A DNA stretch of 64,000 nucleotides. It comes from CAZFOB01 sp964520325. Its GTDB lineage: Bacteria > Actinomycetota > JAICYB01. The stretch is taken from the NCBI GenBank assembly GCA_964520325.1, contig CAZFOB010000018.1:1-64000 (forward strand), read 5' to 3'. Numbering within the stretch: the stretch's first letter is position 1; each line of letters opens with the position of its first letter. The translations under genes were made by a program, and so were the position numbers. Below are positions 24,803 to 34,581 of the stretch, piece by piece. Below the pieces are notes generated by a model. The model was not told the origin of the DNA, ran no database searches, and saw nothing but the letters and a program-made list of their open reading frames with translations.

Positions 24803-25392
24803 TCGCTCTTACCGAGAAGGTCGCGGTGCTGCATCGTGGGCTCGATCAAGCTCGCGTCGCGCATGCGTTCGGCGGAGCGCTCGCTCTGGCGTACTGCACC
24901 GCAGAGCCGCGTGCGACTGTGGACATCGACCTGAACGTATTCGTCACACCGGAGAAGGCTGGGGACGTCTTCGCTGCGATGCCGAGCGGTGTCGTCACCT
25001 CGCAACGGGACGAGGCTGTGGCGCTCGAACGGGGCCAGGTCCGCATTCCGTGGGGCGACACGCCGATCGACCTGTTCTTCGCATACCACCAGTTCCACAC
25101 CGACGCCGCAGCGCGGAGCCGCGTGGTCCCGTTCGGCTCGATCGAGATCCCGGTGCTCGACTGCGGAGATCTCGTGGTGTTCAAGGCGATCTTCGGTCGC
25201 CCACAGGACTGGGTCGACATCCAGAACGTGATCTCCTCGGGCGGGGTCGATCCATCTGATCCGCTCGACCGTCTGGAAGCACTCCTCGGGCGGGAGGACC
25301 CGGCCTGGCAGCGGCTTGCGTCGGTCGGAGCCGCAACCGATGAGTCCGAGCCCTACAGACGCGCGTTCGGCTCACCCCGCGGCGAAATGTGA
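24799..25392 (+). CDS. Nucleotidyltransferase (AbiEii/MNT-like), partner of the XRE protein
   Basis: 197 residues. AFGGALALAYCTAEPRATVD then IDLNVFVTP is a GGxxxA...DxD nucleotidyltransferase core with both metal-binding Asp residues; TPIDLFFAYHQFH supplies a likely third acid. HTH plus nucleotidyltransferase pairs act as toxin-antitoxin or phage-defence modules (AbiE-like). Unlike the four other TA loci in the window, both genes here look intact. Which member is toxic cannot be told from sequence. Confidence 0.62.
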   Translation: MIALTEKVAVLHRGLDQARVAHAFGGALALAYCTAEPRATVDIDLNVFVTPEKAGDVFAAMPSGVVTSQRDEAVALERGQVRIPWGDTPIDLFFAYHQFHTDAAARSRVVPFGSIEIPVLDCGDLVVFKAIFGRPQDWVDIQNVISSGGVDPSDPLDRLEALLGREDPAWQRLASVGAATDESEPYRRAFGSPRGEM

Positions 25393-25470
25393 GGGAGTTC
25401 GATCCGGACCGCGCGTTCGCGCTTCCAGAGGAGCATCTTGGAGGGGTGTCTCTGAGCGCAGGAGAGGGAT

Positions 25471-28400
25471 GTGGATTGCCCCGGTTGTGACGGCAAGAAC
25501 CGCGACGACGCACGGTTCTGCAAGTTCTGCGGCGCGGATCTGTTCGCTGCGTGCCGCATGTGCGGAGCCGTGCTCGACGAGGACGCCAGGTTCTGCGATG
25601 CGTGTGGCACGCCCTCCGGCGATGCGGCCACGGCGCCGGCCCCCGCGGCCGCCTCGCGCAAGGTTGTCACCGTCCTGTTCGCCGACCTGAGCGGTTCGAC
25701 TGCGCTCGAGGAGCGCATGGACGCCGAATCGGTGCGTTCGATCCTCGACCGCTTCTACGCAGGCATGCGCACGGAGGTGGAGCGCCACTCCGGACGCGTC
25801 GTGAAGTTCACCGGCGACGGCGTGATGGCCGCATTCGGCGTCCCCGACGTCCACGAGGACGACGCGGCCCGCGCCGTCGACGCCGCCCTCTCCATGCGCG
25901 AGGAGCTCGAGCAGCTCGCGGACGACCTGCAGCTCGACGTCGCGTTGAACATCGGCATCAACACCGGTGAGGTCGTCGTCAGCGAGACCGACGACGACGT
26001 CGTGGGGGATGCGGTGAACGTGGCAGCGCGCCTGGAAGGTGCCGCGCAAGGTGGCGAGATCCTCGTCGGCGAGGACACGTGGCGCCTCACGCGTTCGACG
26101 TCGCGTTACGAGCCGGTCGTGCCGCTCACGCTGAAAGGAAAGGCGGAACCGGTGCCCGCGTACCGCCTGCTCTCCGTGGACGAACGAACTGCCGACTCAG
26201 CCGCGGCGCCGTTCGTCGGACGCGAAGCCGAGCTCGGCAAGTTGCTCACCGCGTTCGAAGAAGCCGTCGACGCGAACGCAGCGCGACTCGTCACGATCAT
26301 CGGTTCGCCGGGACTGGGGAAGACGCGCCTTGCGCGAGAGCTGATGTCCGAGCTCAGCGATGTGGCTCGTGTACGCGAGACCCGCTGCGATCCGGCGGGT
26401 TCGTCCACCTTCGCGCCGATCGCCGATACATTGCGCGCCGCAGCCGGCATCTCCGAAACCGACACCGAGGACGAGGTCCTTGCGGCGTTGGCTGCGCGCA
26501 TCCCCGAGGACGACCCCGATCGCGATCGCATCGCCATGCGCGCCGGAGCCATCTTCGGTGTCGGCCAAGCCGGGACGACAGAAGAGACGTTCTGGGCGAT
26601 CCGTCGGATCATCGAGGCGGCGGCGCGCGTGCAGCCCGTCGTCTTCGTGCTCGACGACATCCATTGGGCCGAGCCGCTGTTGCTCGACCTCATCGAGCAC
26701 CTGGCCGAGTGGATCCGCGACGCGCCGGTGCTGCTTATCGGAACGGCGCGTCCGGAACTTCGCGACCTGCGTCCGTCGCTTGCGGAAGGTGGACGCGCAA
26801 CGGCTGTGATCGCGCTCGAGGGCCTGGACCGGGAAGCCACCGCGAAGCTCGCGCTCAATCTCCTTGGTGCGGACGAGCTTCCCGCCGAACTCCTCGCGAA
26901 GATCCCCGTGTCGACGGAAGGCAATCCACTGTTCGTGCGCGAACTCGTCCGCATGCTCGTGGACGACGGCGTGCTGATGAGAACGGGGGACGGTTGGACG
27001 GTTACCGTCGACGTCGAAGCGATCCAGGTGCCGCCGACCATCCAATCGCTCCTGTCGGCGCGCGTGGACCGTTTGCGCAGTGACGAACGAACGGTCGTCG
27101 AGCTCGCGGCCGTCGTCGGCAAGGAGTTCTACCGCGGCGCTCTCTACGACCTCGCCCCGCCGGCCGTGAAGGAGCTCGTGGACGGATGTCTCGAGAGTCT
27201 CCGGCGCAAAGAGCTCGTCGAGCCGGTCGGGACGTACTGGATCGACGAGCCGGTGTACCGGTTCCATCACGTGCTGATCAGAGACGCCGCGTACCGGCGT
27301 TTGTTAAAGGAGTCGCGCGCGGATCTGCACGAGCGCGTGGCTGAGTGGCTCGAGCGCAAGACGGCGGGAGTGCTGGGCGAGCACGACGAGCTGCTCGGTT
27401 ATCACCTCGAGCAGGCGCACGACTACAAGCGGCAACTTGGACGCCACGACGACGATCTTGGTCGGCGCGCTGCCGCACTGTTGGGCGCGGCTGCACGACG
27501 TGCGCTCGATGGCGACGACCTGCCGGCCGCTGCCACCCTGTCGGGACGAGCCCTCGATCGCTTGGCGGACGACGACCTGGGACGTCCCGAGCTCCTGCTC
27601 ATCCGATGTGAGGCGTTGTTGTCGATGGGCGATGTGTCACAAGGCGCGCCCGCCGTCGTGGAGTTCGAACGCCTCGCGACGACGCCGCGTCTTTCCGCGT
27701 GGGCGACGTGCTTCAACGGACACCTTGCCAACCTCACCGCGCCGGAACGTCTCAACGAGACCGAGGCCGTCGTCGCCGCGGCAGCTGCGGAGCTTGCCGG
27801 GCTCGGCGATCAGGCCGGCACCGCGAAAGCGCACACGGTTCACGCGTCCACACTCGCCGGTCTTGGACGCTTCGCCGAGTGCGAGGCCGTCCTTGACGAC
27901 GCACTGACCGCAGCGCGTGCCGCGAACGATCGCAGGCGCATCACCGCGACGCTCGGCTCCGCACCACACGCAGCCCTCTGGGGGCCGAACCCGGTATCGC
28001 GAGCTGGGGGACGCTGCCTCGACATCGTCCGCCTGCTGCGCATCACGACGGGATCGCCCGCGGTCGAGCAGACGTCGCTGCGTTGCCAGGCCGTTCTCGA
28101 AGCATTCCGCGGACGAGCCGACGCCGCGCGCAGCATGCTGCGCAAGGCACAGCGTGCTCTAACGGAGCTCGGCCTCCAGCACGAGCTGCTGGAGACCGAG
28201 CAGTTCGCCGGGATCGTCGAGCTCGTCGCCGGAGATGCCGCTGCGGCCATCGTGCATCTGCGGACTGCACACGACGGGTTCCGCAAGGTCGGCGTCGATG
28301 TGCTGGCGGCACAGTCGGCCGCGTTGCTCGCGCGTGCCCATCTGATGCTCGGCGAGGAGGTGGAGGCCGAGGCCTTCGTCGGGACGAGCGAACAGCTCGG

Positions 28401-31400
28401 GAGCCAAGACCTGAAGACCGCGATCGCGTGGCGCTCCGTGAAGGCTGAGATCCTGGCGCGCCGCGGCGGCTTCGACGAAGCGCGACGACTGGCGGAGGCC
28501 GCCGTCGAGCTCGCGGAAGGCACCGACGCGCTGTACGACCACGGGATCGCGTGCCGCTCGCTGGCTAACGTTCTTCGCGCCGCCGGCGATGCCGCCGGCG
28601 CTCGCCGGGCCGACGAACGCGCCTTTGCGCTCTTCGAGCGCAAAGGCGCCACCGCCCTGCTCGACGGCGAGAAGCGAGCGGATGAGGTCGTTACGCCTTC
28701 AGGGCCGTCATCACGCGATCCGCTCCACAACGAGTGCGCAACGGCCTACTTCGCATTGATCGACGTGATCCGGACGCGTGATTGGGACGCCGTCCGGTCG
28801 AAGTATTCCGAGGACGTCACGTTCGAGGACGGACGGCAAAACATGACGCTTTCGACCATTGGCTCCGACGAGCTGGTGCGGCACTCGAAAGTCATTGCCG
28901 ACCTTGGCGTGGCCCCAGCTGCCGGCGCCCGCCTCGTCGCAACGAGAGGGAGATGGCTAGGACTCTTCGGCATCACGATGGAAGACACGACTGGTCTTCG
29001 GGTAGAGGTCTTGCAAGTCGCTGAGGCCAACATCGACGGAGCGTTCTTGGCGTTCTGGACGTTCGACTCCGACGAGCTCGGCGCCGCGCTGCTGGTGCTC
29101 GACGAGCGCTATGTCCTTGGCGAAGGCGCAGCTGATCCGGAGCTCGTTTCGATGATCGCGGCGTTGGCGGACGCGCACGATGGAGGAGATGCCGACCTCC
29201 TCCGTTCGCTCTTCACCGACGACCTCGTGGCTGAGGACCGACGTCCCGCGTCGGCCGGCCGACTCGACCGTGACGGCTTCGTCCGTTGGATAGAGGCGAC
29301 ATGGGAGCTGACCCTCGAACGGACGGGCTGTATCACGAGCTTCGAAGCGCTCGCTCCGGGACGGGCGGTCGTCCGAGTCGACATCCGAGGGACCACTCGA
29401 GAAGAGAGTCACTACGAGACGAGCCTCCTCGTGCTCTTCGTTCGCCGGGGCGATCGCATCGCGAACGCGGAGCAGTTCCTCCTCGAGCAACGAGAGCTCG
29501 CGCTCGCCCGGTTCGCCGAGCTCGCGACGGGTGAGTCATCGTGGCCTCGGATCCAGGCGAACCGATGCGTTCGCATCGTTGCGGACTACGTCGACGCGAT
29601 CAACCGCCGTGACTTCACCCGAAACCATGCGCTGCTCGGCGAGCGCGCATCCCACGAAGACCGTCGGACCGGGATGCGGACACGGATCGATGGCAAGGAC
29701 GCGATCGTCGAACAGCTGCGGGTAGTCGCCGGGCTTGGTGGTCCTGTCCGACTCAGCAATCTGCCCATCGCAACTCGTGGCAACCGGCTCGCGCTCGTCA
29801 TCAACCGTTGGTACAGCGCCGACGAAGCCGTCGATTTCGAGGTGGAGATCCTCATCCTTGTGGAGATTGATGAAGAGGATCGCATCGAGCGCGTCATCGT
29901 CTTCGACGCAGAGGATCTCGACGCGGCGTTCGCAGAGCTCGAGGAGAGATATCTCGCCGGCGAGGGCGCAGCTCAGTCCGACCTCATTCGGAGGGAAGCC
30001 GCGGCCGTACAAGCGTTGAACGAACGCGACTGGGAGCGTCTGAGTAACTTGTTCCTCCCGGATGCACGGGTGGTCGATCACACGCCGGTCGGTCGCGGTG
30101 ATATGTCGGTGGACGAGTGGATCGCGAGTCACGATGCGCTCGTCGACCTCACGGAGGAGCTGTGTTGTCGCGTGGTTGCGATGCATGCCGTGACCGATCA
30201 CCTGGTCCACTCGGAGCCGCACAACCGAGGCGTTTCACGCGACGGTGGTGAGATCGATGTCGCCTACCAGATGGTCACGGAGCACCGAGACGGACACGTC
30301 GCCCGGATGGATCTGTTCGCGGCGGAGAACCTCGATGCCGCCAAGGCCCTCTTCGACGAGCGCTCGCTAGAGACGACGAGCGTCCTCGATGAGCTCGGGA
30401 CCTCGGTGGCTGAACACGGACCCTCGATCAAGAACGCAGCTGCATCGGCTGTAGCTCGAGCATTTGAGGCGATAGAGCGAGCCGACGTCGACGCATACGT
30501 GAGGCTGCACGCAGATGACGTGTCGATCGAAGACCGCCGAGCTGGGCTCAGGCTCAAGACCTTGGTTGAGGGCAAGCCGGCGTCTGAGGAATGGGCTCGA
30601 ACGATCATCCCCGTCAGCGCAACACAATGGACGACGCTCGCCACCCGCGGCGAACGGCTCGTGCTCGGCCGCGGCCGGGTCGTTGTGCGCGACTTCACGA
30701 TCGAGCTCCTCGAGGTCGCCGCACTCGATGGGGACGGTTTGATCTGCGCGTGGATCATGTTCGATCCGCAAGACCTCGACGCCGCGTTCGCCGAGCTCGA
30801 CCAGCGGTATCTCGACGGGGAAGGGGCCGGTTTCGGCGATACGCTCGATATCCTCCGCGGCTACGCCGCATGGACGGCTCACGATTGGGACGCGTTCGCG
30901 TCGACCCTGCACTTCGACGTCAGGTATGTCGATCATCGACTTGCCTCGTTCGACGAAGTTAGAGGACGTGACGAGCTGATGGCGCTCGCCAGCCGGGTAC
31001 TCACTGAAGACATGCGCCATGACGTTGTCGCCGTGCGTGCCGTCGATCACGGAAGGGCGATCGTTCAGATCGTTGCAGGAGGAACGAATGCTGAGGGCGG
31101 GGCGATCGAGGTCGCGTACTTCGATGTTCTCGCGGTTGGCGACGGACTGTTCCTGAGTTGCGAGCGCTTCGCGATGGATGACTTCGACGGCGCACTCGCT
31201 GCCTTCGAGGACCTTGCCCGGGCCGAAGCATCACTGCCGTTCCGAGAGAACCTCGCGATCAGAAACGGCCAAAGGCGGCGCGACTGCTTCGACCGACGCG
31301 ATTGGGATGGGTTCGGAGAGCTTCTCACCGACGACTCGGTCTCCGATGACCGTCGTAAGGGGATGCGTCTCAAGATCGCCGGTCGCGATGAGCGCCTTGC

Positions 31401-34400
31401 GAACATGCGAGCGATCGTCGACGTCGGCATCGAAGAGATCTCGTCGTCGACCATCGCGACGCGCGGCGAACGGATCTGCCTGGTGCGTTCCTCCTTTCGC
31501 GGTCCCGCCGATCAGGCCTTTTATACCGAGCTTCTCCAGCTCCACGAATGCGATGAGGAAGGCAGGCTCGCAACGTCGGTGGCCTTCGATCCCGACGACC
31601 TAGATGCGGCGTTCGCCGAACTAGACGAACGCTACGCGAAGGGAGAGGCCGCCCTCTATGCGGAGGTGGTCGGGATGGCGTCCAGGATGAACGTGGCGCG
31701 GAATTCGCGCGACTGGGACATGTTTGGCGCCGTTTTCGCTGAGGACTTGGCGACTGTGGACCATAGGCCTATAACCATTGCGGCCGTGAACAACGCGAAT
31801 CTTGTCGTGGTTGCCAAAGCGCTAACCGAGATAGCTCCGGATGTGCGTCATTACGTCGTGGCGATCCACGCGATCGCAGCGAACACATGCGTTACCGAGG
31901 TGCACGTTCGCGGGACGAACACCGAGGGCGGGCCGTTCGAGATCGCGTACCTCCAGGTCCTTGGCATGAGGGACGGTCTTTGTCATCGCGCCACGCGATT
32001 TGGCATCGAGCAACTCGACGAAGCGCTCATCCGGTTCCAGGAGCTCGCGGAATCCGACTCGAGTGGAGCCCGTGATCTGGAGAACGCGTGCACCCGGGCC
32101 GTCGCAGAGCTGTTCGCTGCGATGGAGCGTCATGACTTGCCGGGCTTCCTGGACCGCCACGCCGACACGTTCACTCACGACGATCGCCGCACAGGTCTTC
32201 GACACGTACTCAACGAGAAGGACGAGCTGACGGCCAACGTCCAAGCGGCCTGGGACCTGGGCGCCGGGCGCTACACCATCGAGACGCATGCGATCCGCGG
32301 CGAGCGGCTCGCGTTGAACACGAAGATGTACTACTACTCCGGCCCCGACGGCACGAGCGAGTACGAGAACCCACAACTGCTCGTGGACGAGATCGACGAA
32401 GAGGGTCGCGTGATCCTCGCCACCGTCTTCGAGCCGGACGACTTCGACGGTGCCTTCAAAGAGCTCGACGAGCGATACCTCGCGGGGGAGGCGGCCGGTA
32501 CGCCTAGCGCAAGCATCATCCGGTCGATCAGCGAGTACTTCGCCGCGTATAACCGACGCGATTGGAACGTTTTCGCGGAGATGATGACGCCGGACTTCCT
32601 CCTGGTCGACCATCGTCCGGCGGGAGCCGGGACGTTGCATGGGGAAGAGGAGGCGATCCGCTACCTGCAGGTGATGGTCGATCAGGTTCCGGACATCCAG
32701 ATCCACTTCCCGCGATTCGTGACCGTCGCCCCCGCCGCGGCGCTCTGCCGCATGTGGGCTTTTGGGACGACGACGGATGACACGTTGGTCGAGGTGGTCC
32801 ACTACCTCATCTTGAAGTGGGAGAACGGCTTCACGCGCATCGAGATCTACCCGCTCGACCAGGAGGACGTCGCTCTTGGGCGGTTGGAGGAGCTTGGCCG
32901 CGACGAAGACTCACCTCACGCTGCTCCCGACAACGACGCGTCCCGTGCAGTGGCTACGGCGATGCGACTCATTCTGGAACAGGACTGGGACGCCCTCGCC
33001 GCCTGTCACGCACCGGATGTCCGAGTGGAAGAGCGACGCGCCGGCCTGCAGTGGGAGGGCGTTGGCACGGACGCGCTCCTTGAACGCACTCGCAGTTTCG
33101 TGTCCGTACCGGTGTCTCGCGTAGAGAACGAGTGCCTCGCCTCGCGGGGAAGCAAGCTCGCGCTCGTCCGGCAGATGGTTATCCACAGCGACCCGTGGGA
33201 ATCGGAGCGGATCGTCCTCACCGAGATCGATGACGACGGACGCATCGCCTTCCTCGCGTTCTCCGATCCGGACGACCTCGACGCAGCGTTCGACGAGCTC
33301 GATAGACGATTCCTGGCAAGCAACGAGCCGACGGAGAGTTATCGCACGATGCTCGAGTGCGGACATGCGTACAACGCACGGGATTGGGCTCGCTATCGCT
33401 CGTTGCACGTGGAAGACTTCGTGTTCGTCGACTCTCGACAAGCTTCGGCGGGCACGATCGTCGGGGCCGACGCGGCAGTCGTCCATCGCAAGACGCTCGC
33501 CGATGTCGTTCCCGATATCCGCATCGCGATCCGCTCTGTGATCCGCGTCGAGGAGACAGTGTGCCTCGCGGTGCAGTGGAAGTACGGGACGGACGAGCAT
33601 GGCAACAAGGTCGAGTTCGACGACCTCATCCTCCTCGCCGCGACAAACGGGGTTGTAACGCGAGCTGCGGCCTTCGCGATCGACCAGCTCGATGACGCCC
33701 TAGCCCGATTCGAAGAGCTCAGCTCCCGCCCATCGTCGGTTCTTGTGCCCGAGAATGCGGCCTTCCGCGCGGTCCTGCGTGTCGAGCGGGCAGCGGCGCG
33801 CGAGGACTGGGAGGCAGTCGCAACGGAGTTTGCCGAGACGTCAACCACCGAGGACCGCCGCGTCGGCCTCAAGTGGCATTGGGATGTGACGGAAACGCTT
33901 CGAAACATGCGCGACGAGGATCCGACGGCGCGGTTCGTCCAAACGCTTATCGCGACACGGAGCGAACGTTGGGCACTGTTGCGGCAGCGTATGACGAGGT
34001 CCGAGTTCGAGACAGAGTTCTTGCGAGTGGTCGAGCTCGACGAGCACGGCCGATTGCACTATTCCGTCAGGTTCGACCCGGACGAGCTCGGCGCGGCGTT
34101 CGCTGAGCTCGACGAGCGGTTCTTCTCGAGCGATGAGTCAACGGAGGCGCAGCGCATCGCTGCGGAGCTTGTACGCGCGTATAACGCGCGCGACTGGGAT
34201 CGCGTCCGCGGCGTCAGTGCTGATGACTACACCTACGTCGATCACCATCCGGCCTCGGCAGGTGTGATCGACGGCGTCGATGCGACGATCGACCACTGGG
34301 GCCAGCTCATCTCGCTCGTGCCCGACCTGTTGCTGTTGTCGACCGCGTATCCAGCGTCGAATGACAGATGCGTCATGTCTCTGGCTCGATCGGTTGGAAC

Positions 34401-34545
34401 CGACGAATACGGAAGCCCTGTCGAACGAGAGCACCTCGCGATCGCTCAGATCCTCGACGGCCAGATCACCAGGCTGGAAACCTTCCCACACGAGCAACTC
34501 GGGGCCGCCAAAGCTCGCTTCGACGTGCTCTCAGCTGAAATCTGA
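25471..34545 (+). CDS. Giant signalling protein: zinc ribbons, class III adenylyl cyclase, AAA/STAND ATPase, TPR-like region, 14 NTF2/SnoaL-like domains
   Basis: 3,024 residues, GTG start with a GGAGAGGG ribosome site at 25461-25468. Domains in order: two zinc ribbons (Cys 3, 6, 17, 20 and 28, 31, 42, 45); a class III cyclase at about 62-240 with metal Asp72 and Asp116, Lys112 and Asp176 (adenine-specific pair), Asn183 and Arg187, so predicted active; AAA/STAND ATPase from about 248, Walker A GSPGLGKT at 278-285, Walker B VFVLDDIHW at 391-399; TPR-like helices to about 1,065; then 14 domains of about 139 residues. Zinc-ribbon-cyclase-ATPase-TPR proteins of about 1,100 residues are common in actinobacteria; the added 1,950-residue NTF2/SnoaL array is not. 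No signal peptide or membrane helix, so cytoplasmic. Likely makes cAMP under control of ATP state and ligands bound by the array; ligand unknown. No frameshift seen. Confidence 0.85.
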   Translation: MDCPGCDGKNRDDARFCKFCGADLFAACRMCGAVLDEDARFCDACGTPSGDAATAPAPAAASRKVVTVLFADLSGSTALEERMDAESVRSILDRFYAGMRTEVERHSGRVVKFTGDGVMAAFGVPDVHEDDAARAVDAALSMREELEQLADDLQLDVALNIGINTGEVVVSETDDDVVGDAVNVAARLEGAAQGGEILVGEDTWRLTRSTSRYEPVVPLTLKGKAEPVPAYRLLSVDERTADSAAAPFVGREAELGKLLTAFEEAVDANAARLVTIIGSPGLGKTRLARELMSELSDVARVRETRCDPAGSSTFAPIADTLRAAAGISETDTEDEVLAALAARIPEDDPDRDRIAMRAGAIFGVGQAGTTEETFWAIRRIIEAAARVQPVVFVLDDIHWAEPLLLDLIEHLAEWIRDAPVLLIGTARPELRDLRPSLAEGGRATAVIALEGLDREATAKLALNLLGADELPAELLAKIPVSTEGNPLFVRELVRMLVDDGVLMRTGDGWTVTVDVEAIQVPPTIQSLLSARVDRLRSDERTVVELAAVVGKEFYRGALYDLAPPAVKELVDGCLESLRRKELVEPVGTYWIDEPVYRFHHVLIRDAAYRRLLKESRADLHERVAEWLERKTAGVLGEHDELLGYHLEQAHDYKRQLGRHDDDLGRRAAALLGAAARRALDGDDLPAAATLSGRALDRLADDDLGRPELLLIRCEALLSMGDVSQGAPAVVEFERLATTPRLSAWATCFNGHLANLTAPERLNETEAVVAAAAAELAGLGDQAGTAKAHTVHASTLAGLGRFAECEAVLDDALTAARAANDRRRITATLGSAPHAALWGPNPVSRAGGRCLDIVRLLRITTGSPAVEQTSLRCQAVLEAFRGRADAARSMLRKAQRALTELGLQHELLETEQFAGIVELVAGDAAAAIVHLRTAHDGFRKVGVDVLAAQSAALLARAHLMLGEEVEAEAFVGTSEQLGSQDLKTAIAWRSVKAEILARRGGFDEARRLAEAAVELAEGTDALYDHGIACRSLANVLRAAGDAAGARRADERAFALFERKGATALLDGEKRADEVVTPSGPSSRDPLHNECATAYFALIDVIRTRDWDAVRSKYSEDVTFEDGRQNMTLSTIGSDELVRHSKVIADLGVAPAAGARLVATRGRWLGLFGITMEDTTGLRVEVLQVAEANIDGAFLAFWTFDSDELGAALLVLDERYVLGEGAADPELVSMIAALADAHDGGDADLLRSLFTDDLVAEDRRPASAGRLDRDGFVRWIEATWELTLERTGCITSFEALAPGRAVVRVDIRGTTREESHYETSLLVLFVRRGDRIANAEQFLLEQRELALARFAELATGESSWPRIQANRCVRIVADYVDAINRRDFTRNHALLGERASHEDRRTGMRTRIDGKDAIVEQLRVVAGLGGPVRLSNLPIATRGNRLALVINRWYSADEAVDFEVEILILVEIDEEDRIERVIVFDAEDLDAAFAELEERYLAGEGAAQSDLIRREAAAVQALNERDWERLSNLFLPDARVVDHTPVGRGDMSVDEWIASHDALVDLTEELCCRVVAMHAVTDHLVHSEPHNRGVSRDGGEIDVAYQMVTEHRDGHVARMDLFAAENLDAAKALFDERSLETTSVLDELGTSVAEHGPSIKNAAASAVARAFEAIERADVDAYVRLHADDVSIEDRRAGLRLKTLVEGKPASEEWARTIIPVSATQWTTLATRGERLVLGRGRVVVRDFTIELLEVAALDGDGLICAWIMFDPQDLDAAFAELDQRYLDGEGAGFGDTLDILRGYAAWTAHDWDAFASTLHFDVRYVDHRLASFDEVRGRDELMALASRVLTEDMRHDVVAVRAVDHGRAIVQIVAGGTNAEGGAIEVAYFDVLAVGDGLFLSCERFAMDDFDGALAAFEDLARAEASLPFRENLAIRNGQRRRDCFDRRDWDGFGELLTDDSVSDDRRKGMRLKIAGRDERLANMRAIVDVGIEEISSSTIATRGERICLVRSSFRGPADQAFYTELLQLHECDEEGRLATSVAFDPDDLDAAFAELDERYAKGEAALYAEVVGMASRMNVARNSRDWDMFGAVFAEDLATVDHRPITIAAVNNANLVVVAKALTEIAPDVRHYVVAIHAIAANTCVTEVHVRGTNTEGGPFEIAYLQVLGMRDGLCHRATRFGIEQLDEALIRFQELAESDSSGARDLENACTRAVAELFAAMERHDLPGFLDRHADTFTHDDRRTGLRHVLNEKDELTANVQAAWDLGAGRYTIETHAIRGERLALNTKMYYYSGPDGTSEYENPQLLVDEIDEEGRVILATVFEPDDFDGAFKELDERYLAGEAAGTPSASIIRSISEYFAAYNRRDWNVFAEMMTPDFLLVDHRPAGAGTLHGEEEAIRYLQVMVDQVPDIQIHFPRFVTVAPAAALCRMWAFGTTTDDTLVEVVHYLILKWENGFTRIEIYPLDQEDVALGRLEELGRDEDSPHAAPDNDASRAVATAMRLILEQDWDALAACHAPDVRVEERRAGLQWEGVGTDALLERTRSFVSVPVSRVENECLASRGSKLALVRQMVIHSDPWESERIVLTEIDDDGRIAFLAFSDPDDLDAAFDELDRRFLASNEPTESYRTMLECGHAYNARDWARYRSLHVEDFVFVDSRQASAGTIVGADAAVVHRKTLADVVPDIRIAIRSVIRVEETVCLAVQWKYGTDEHGNKVEFDDLILLAATNGVVTRAAAFAIDQLDDALARFEELSSRPSSVLVPENAAFRAVLRVERAAAREDWEAVATEFAETSTTEDRRVGLKWHWDVTETLRNMRDEDPTARFVQTLIATRSERWALLRQRMTRSEFETEFLRVVELDEHGRLHYSVRFDPDELGAAFAELDERFFSSDESTEAQRIAAELVRAYNARDWDRVRGVSADDYTYVDHHPASAGVIDGVDATIDHWGQLISLVPDLLLLSTAYPASNDRCVMSLARSVGTDEYGSPVEREHLAIAQILDGQITRLETFPHEQLGAAKARFDVLSAEI
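28711..34542 (+). repeat. Fourteen tandem NTF2/SnoaL-like domain repeats, alternating A and B types
   Basis: Approximate repeat starts: 28711, 29140, 29557, 29992, 30430, 30847, 31249, 31666, 32083, 32515, 32932, 33343, 33754, 34156. Odd (A) repeats carry an E/D-D/E-R-R-x-G motif (HEDRRTGM, IEDRRAGL, TEDRRVGL; degenerate FEDGRQNM in the first) and usually end with FDPDDLDAAFAELDERYLAG. Even (B) repeats carry VDHRPASAG-like motifs (VDHRPAGAG, VDSRQASAG, VDHHPASAG) and start with a YxxxxYNxRDWDxF-like helix. Repeat 2 mixes both (EDRRPASAG). Helix-then-sheet pattern and length fit the NTF2 cone fold. The copies differ at DNA level, so the expansion is old. Confidence 0.78.
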
Positions 34546-34561
34546 CGACCCGTCAGGTTTT
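34542..34561 (+). terminator. Short terminator hairpin CTGACG-ACC-CGTCAG then GTTTT
   Basis: The six-base stem overlaps the stop codon of the giant gene and is followed by four T residues. It could separate that gene from the thiolase operon. The stem is short, so efficiency is doubtful. Confidence 0.4.
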
Positions 34562-34581
34562 CGGACACACTGGATGCCCTG

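Noticed and set aside
26106..27270. Two long minus-strand frames inside the giant gene
   Set aside because: The sense strand encodes the Walker motifs and helical region; the antisense frames lack any motif.
28711..34542. Possibility that the repeat array is an assembly duplication
   Set aside because: The copies differ strongly at nucleotide and amino-acid level, so it is not a mis-assembled tandem repeat.
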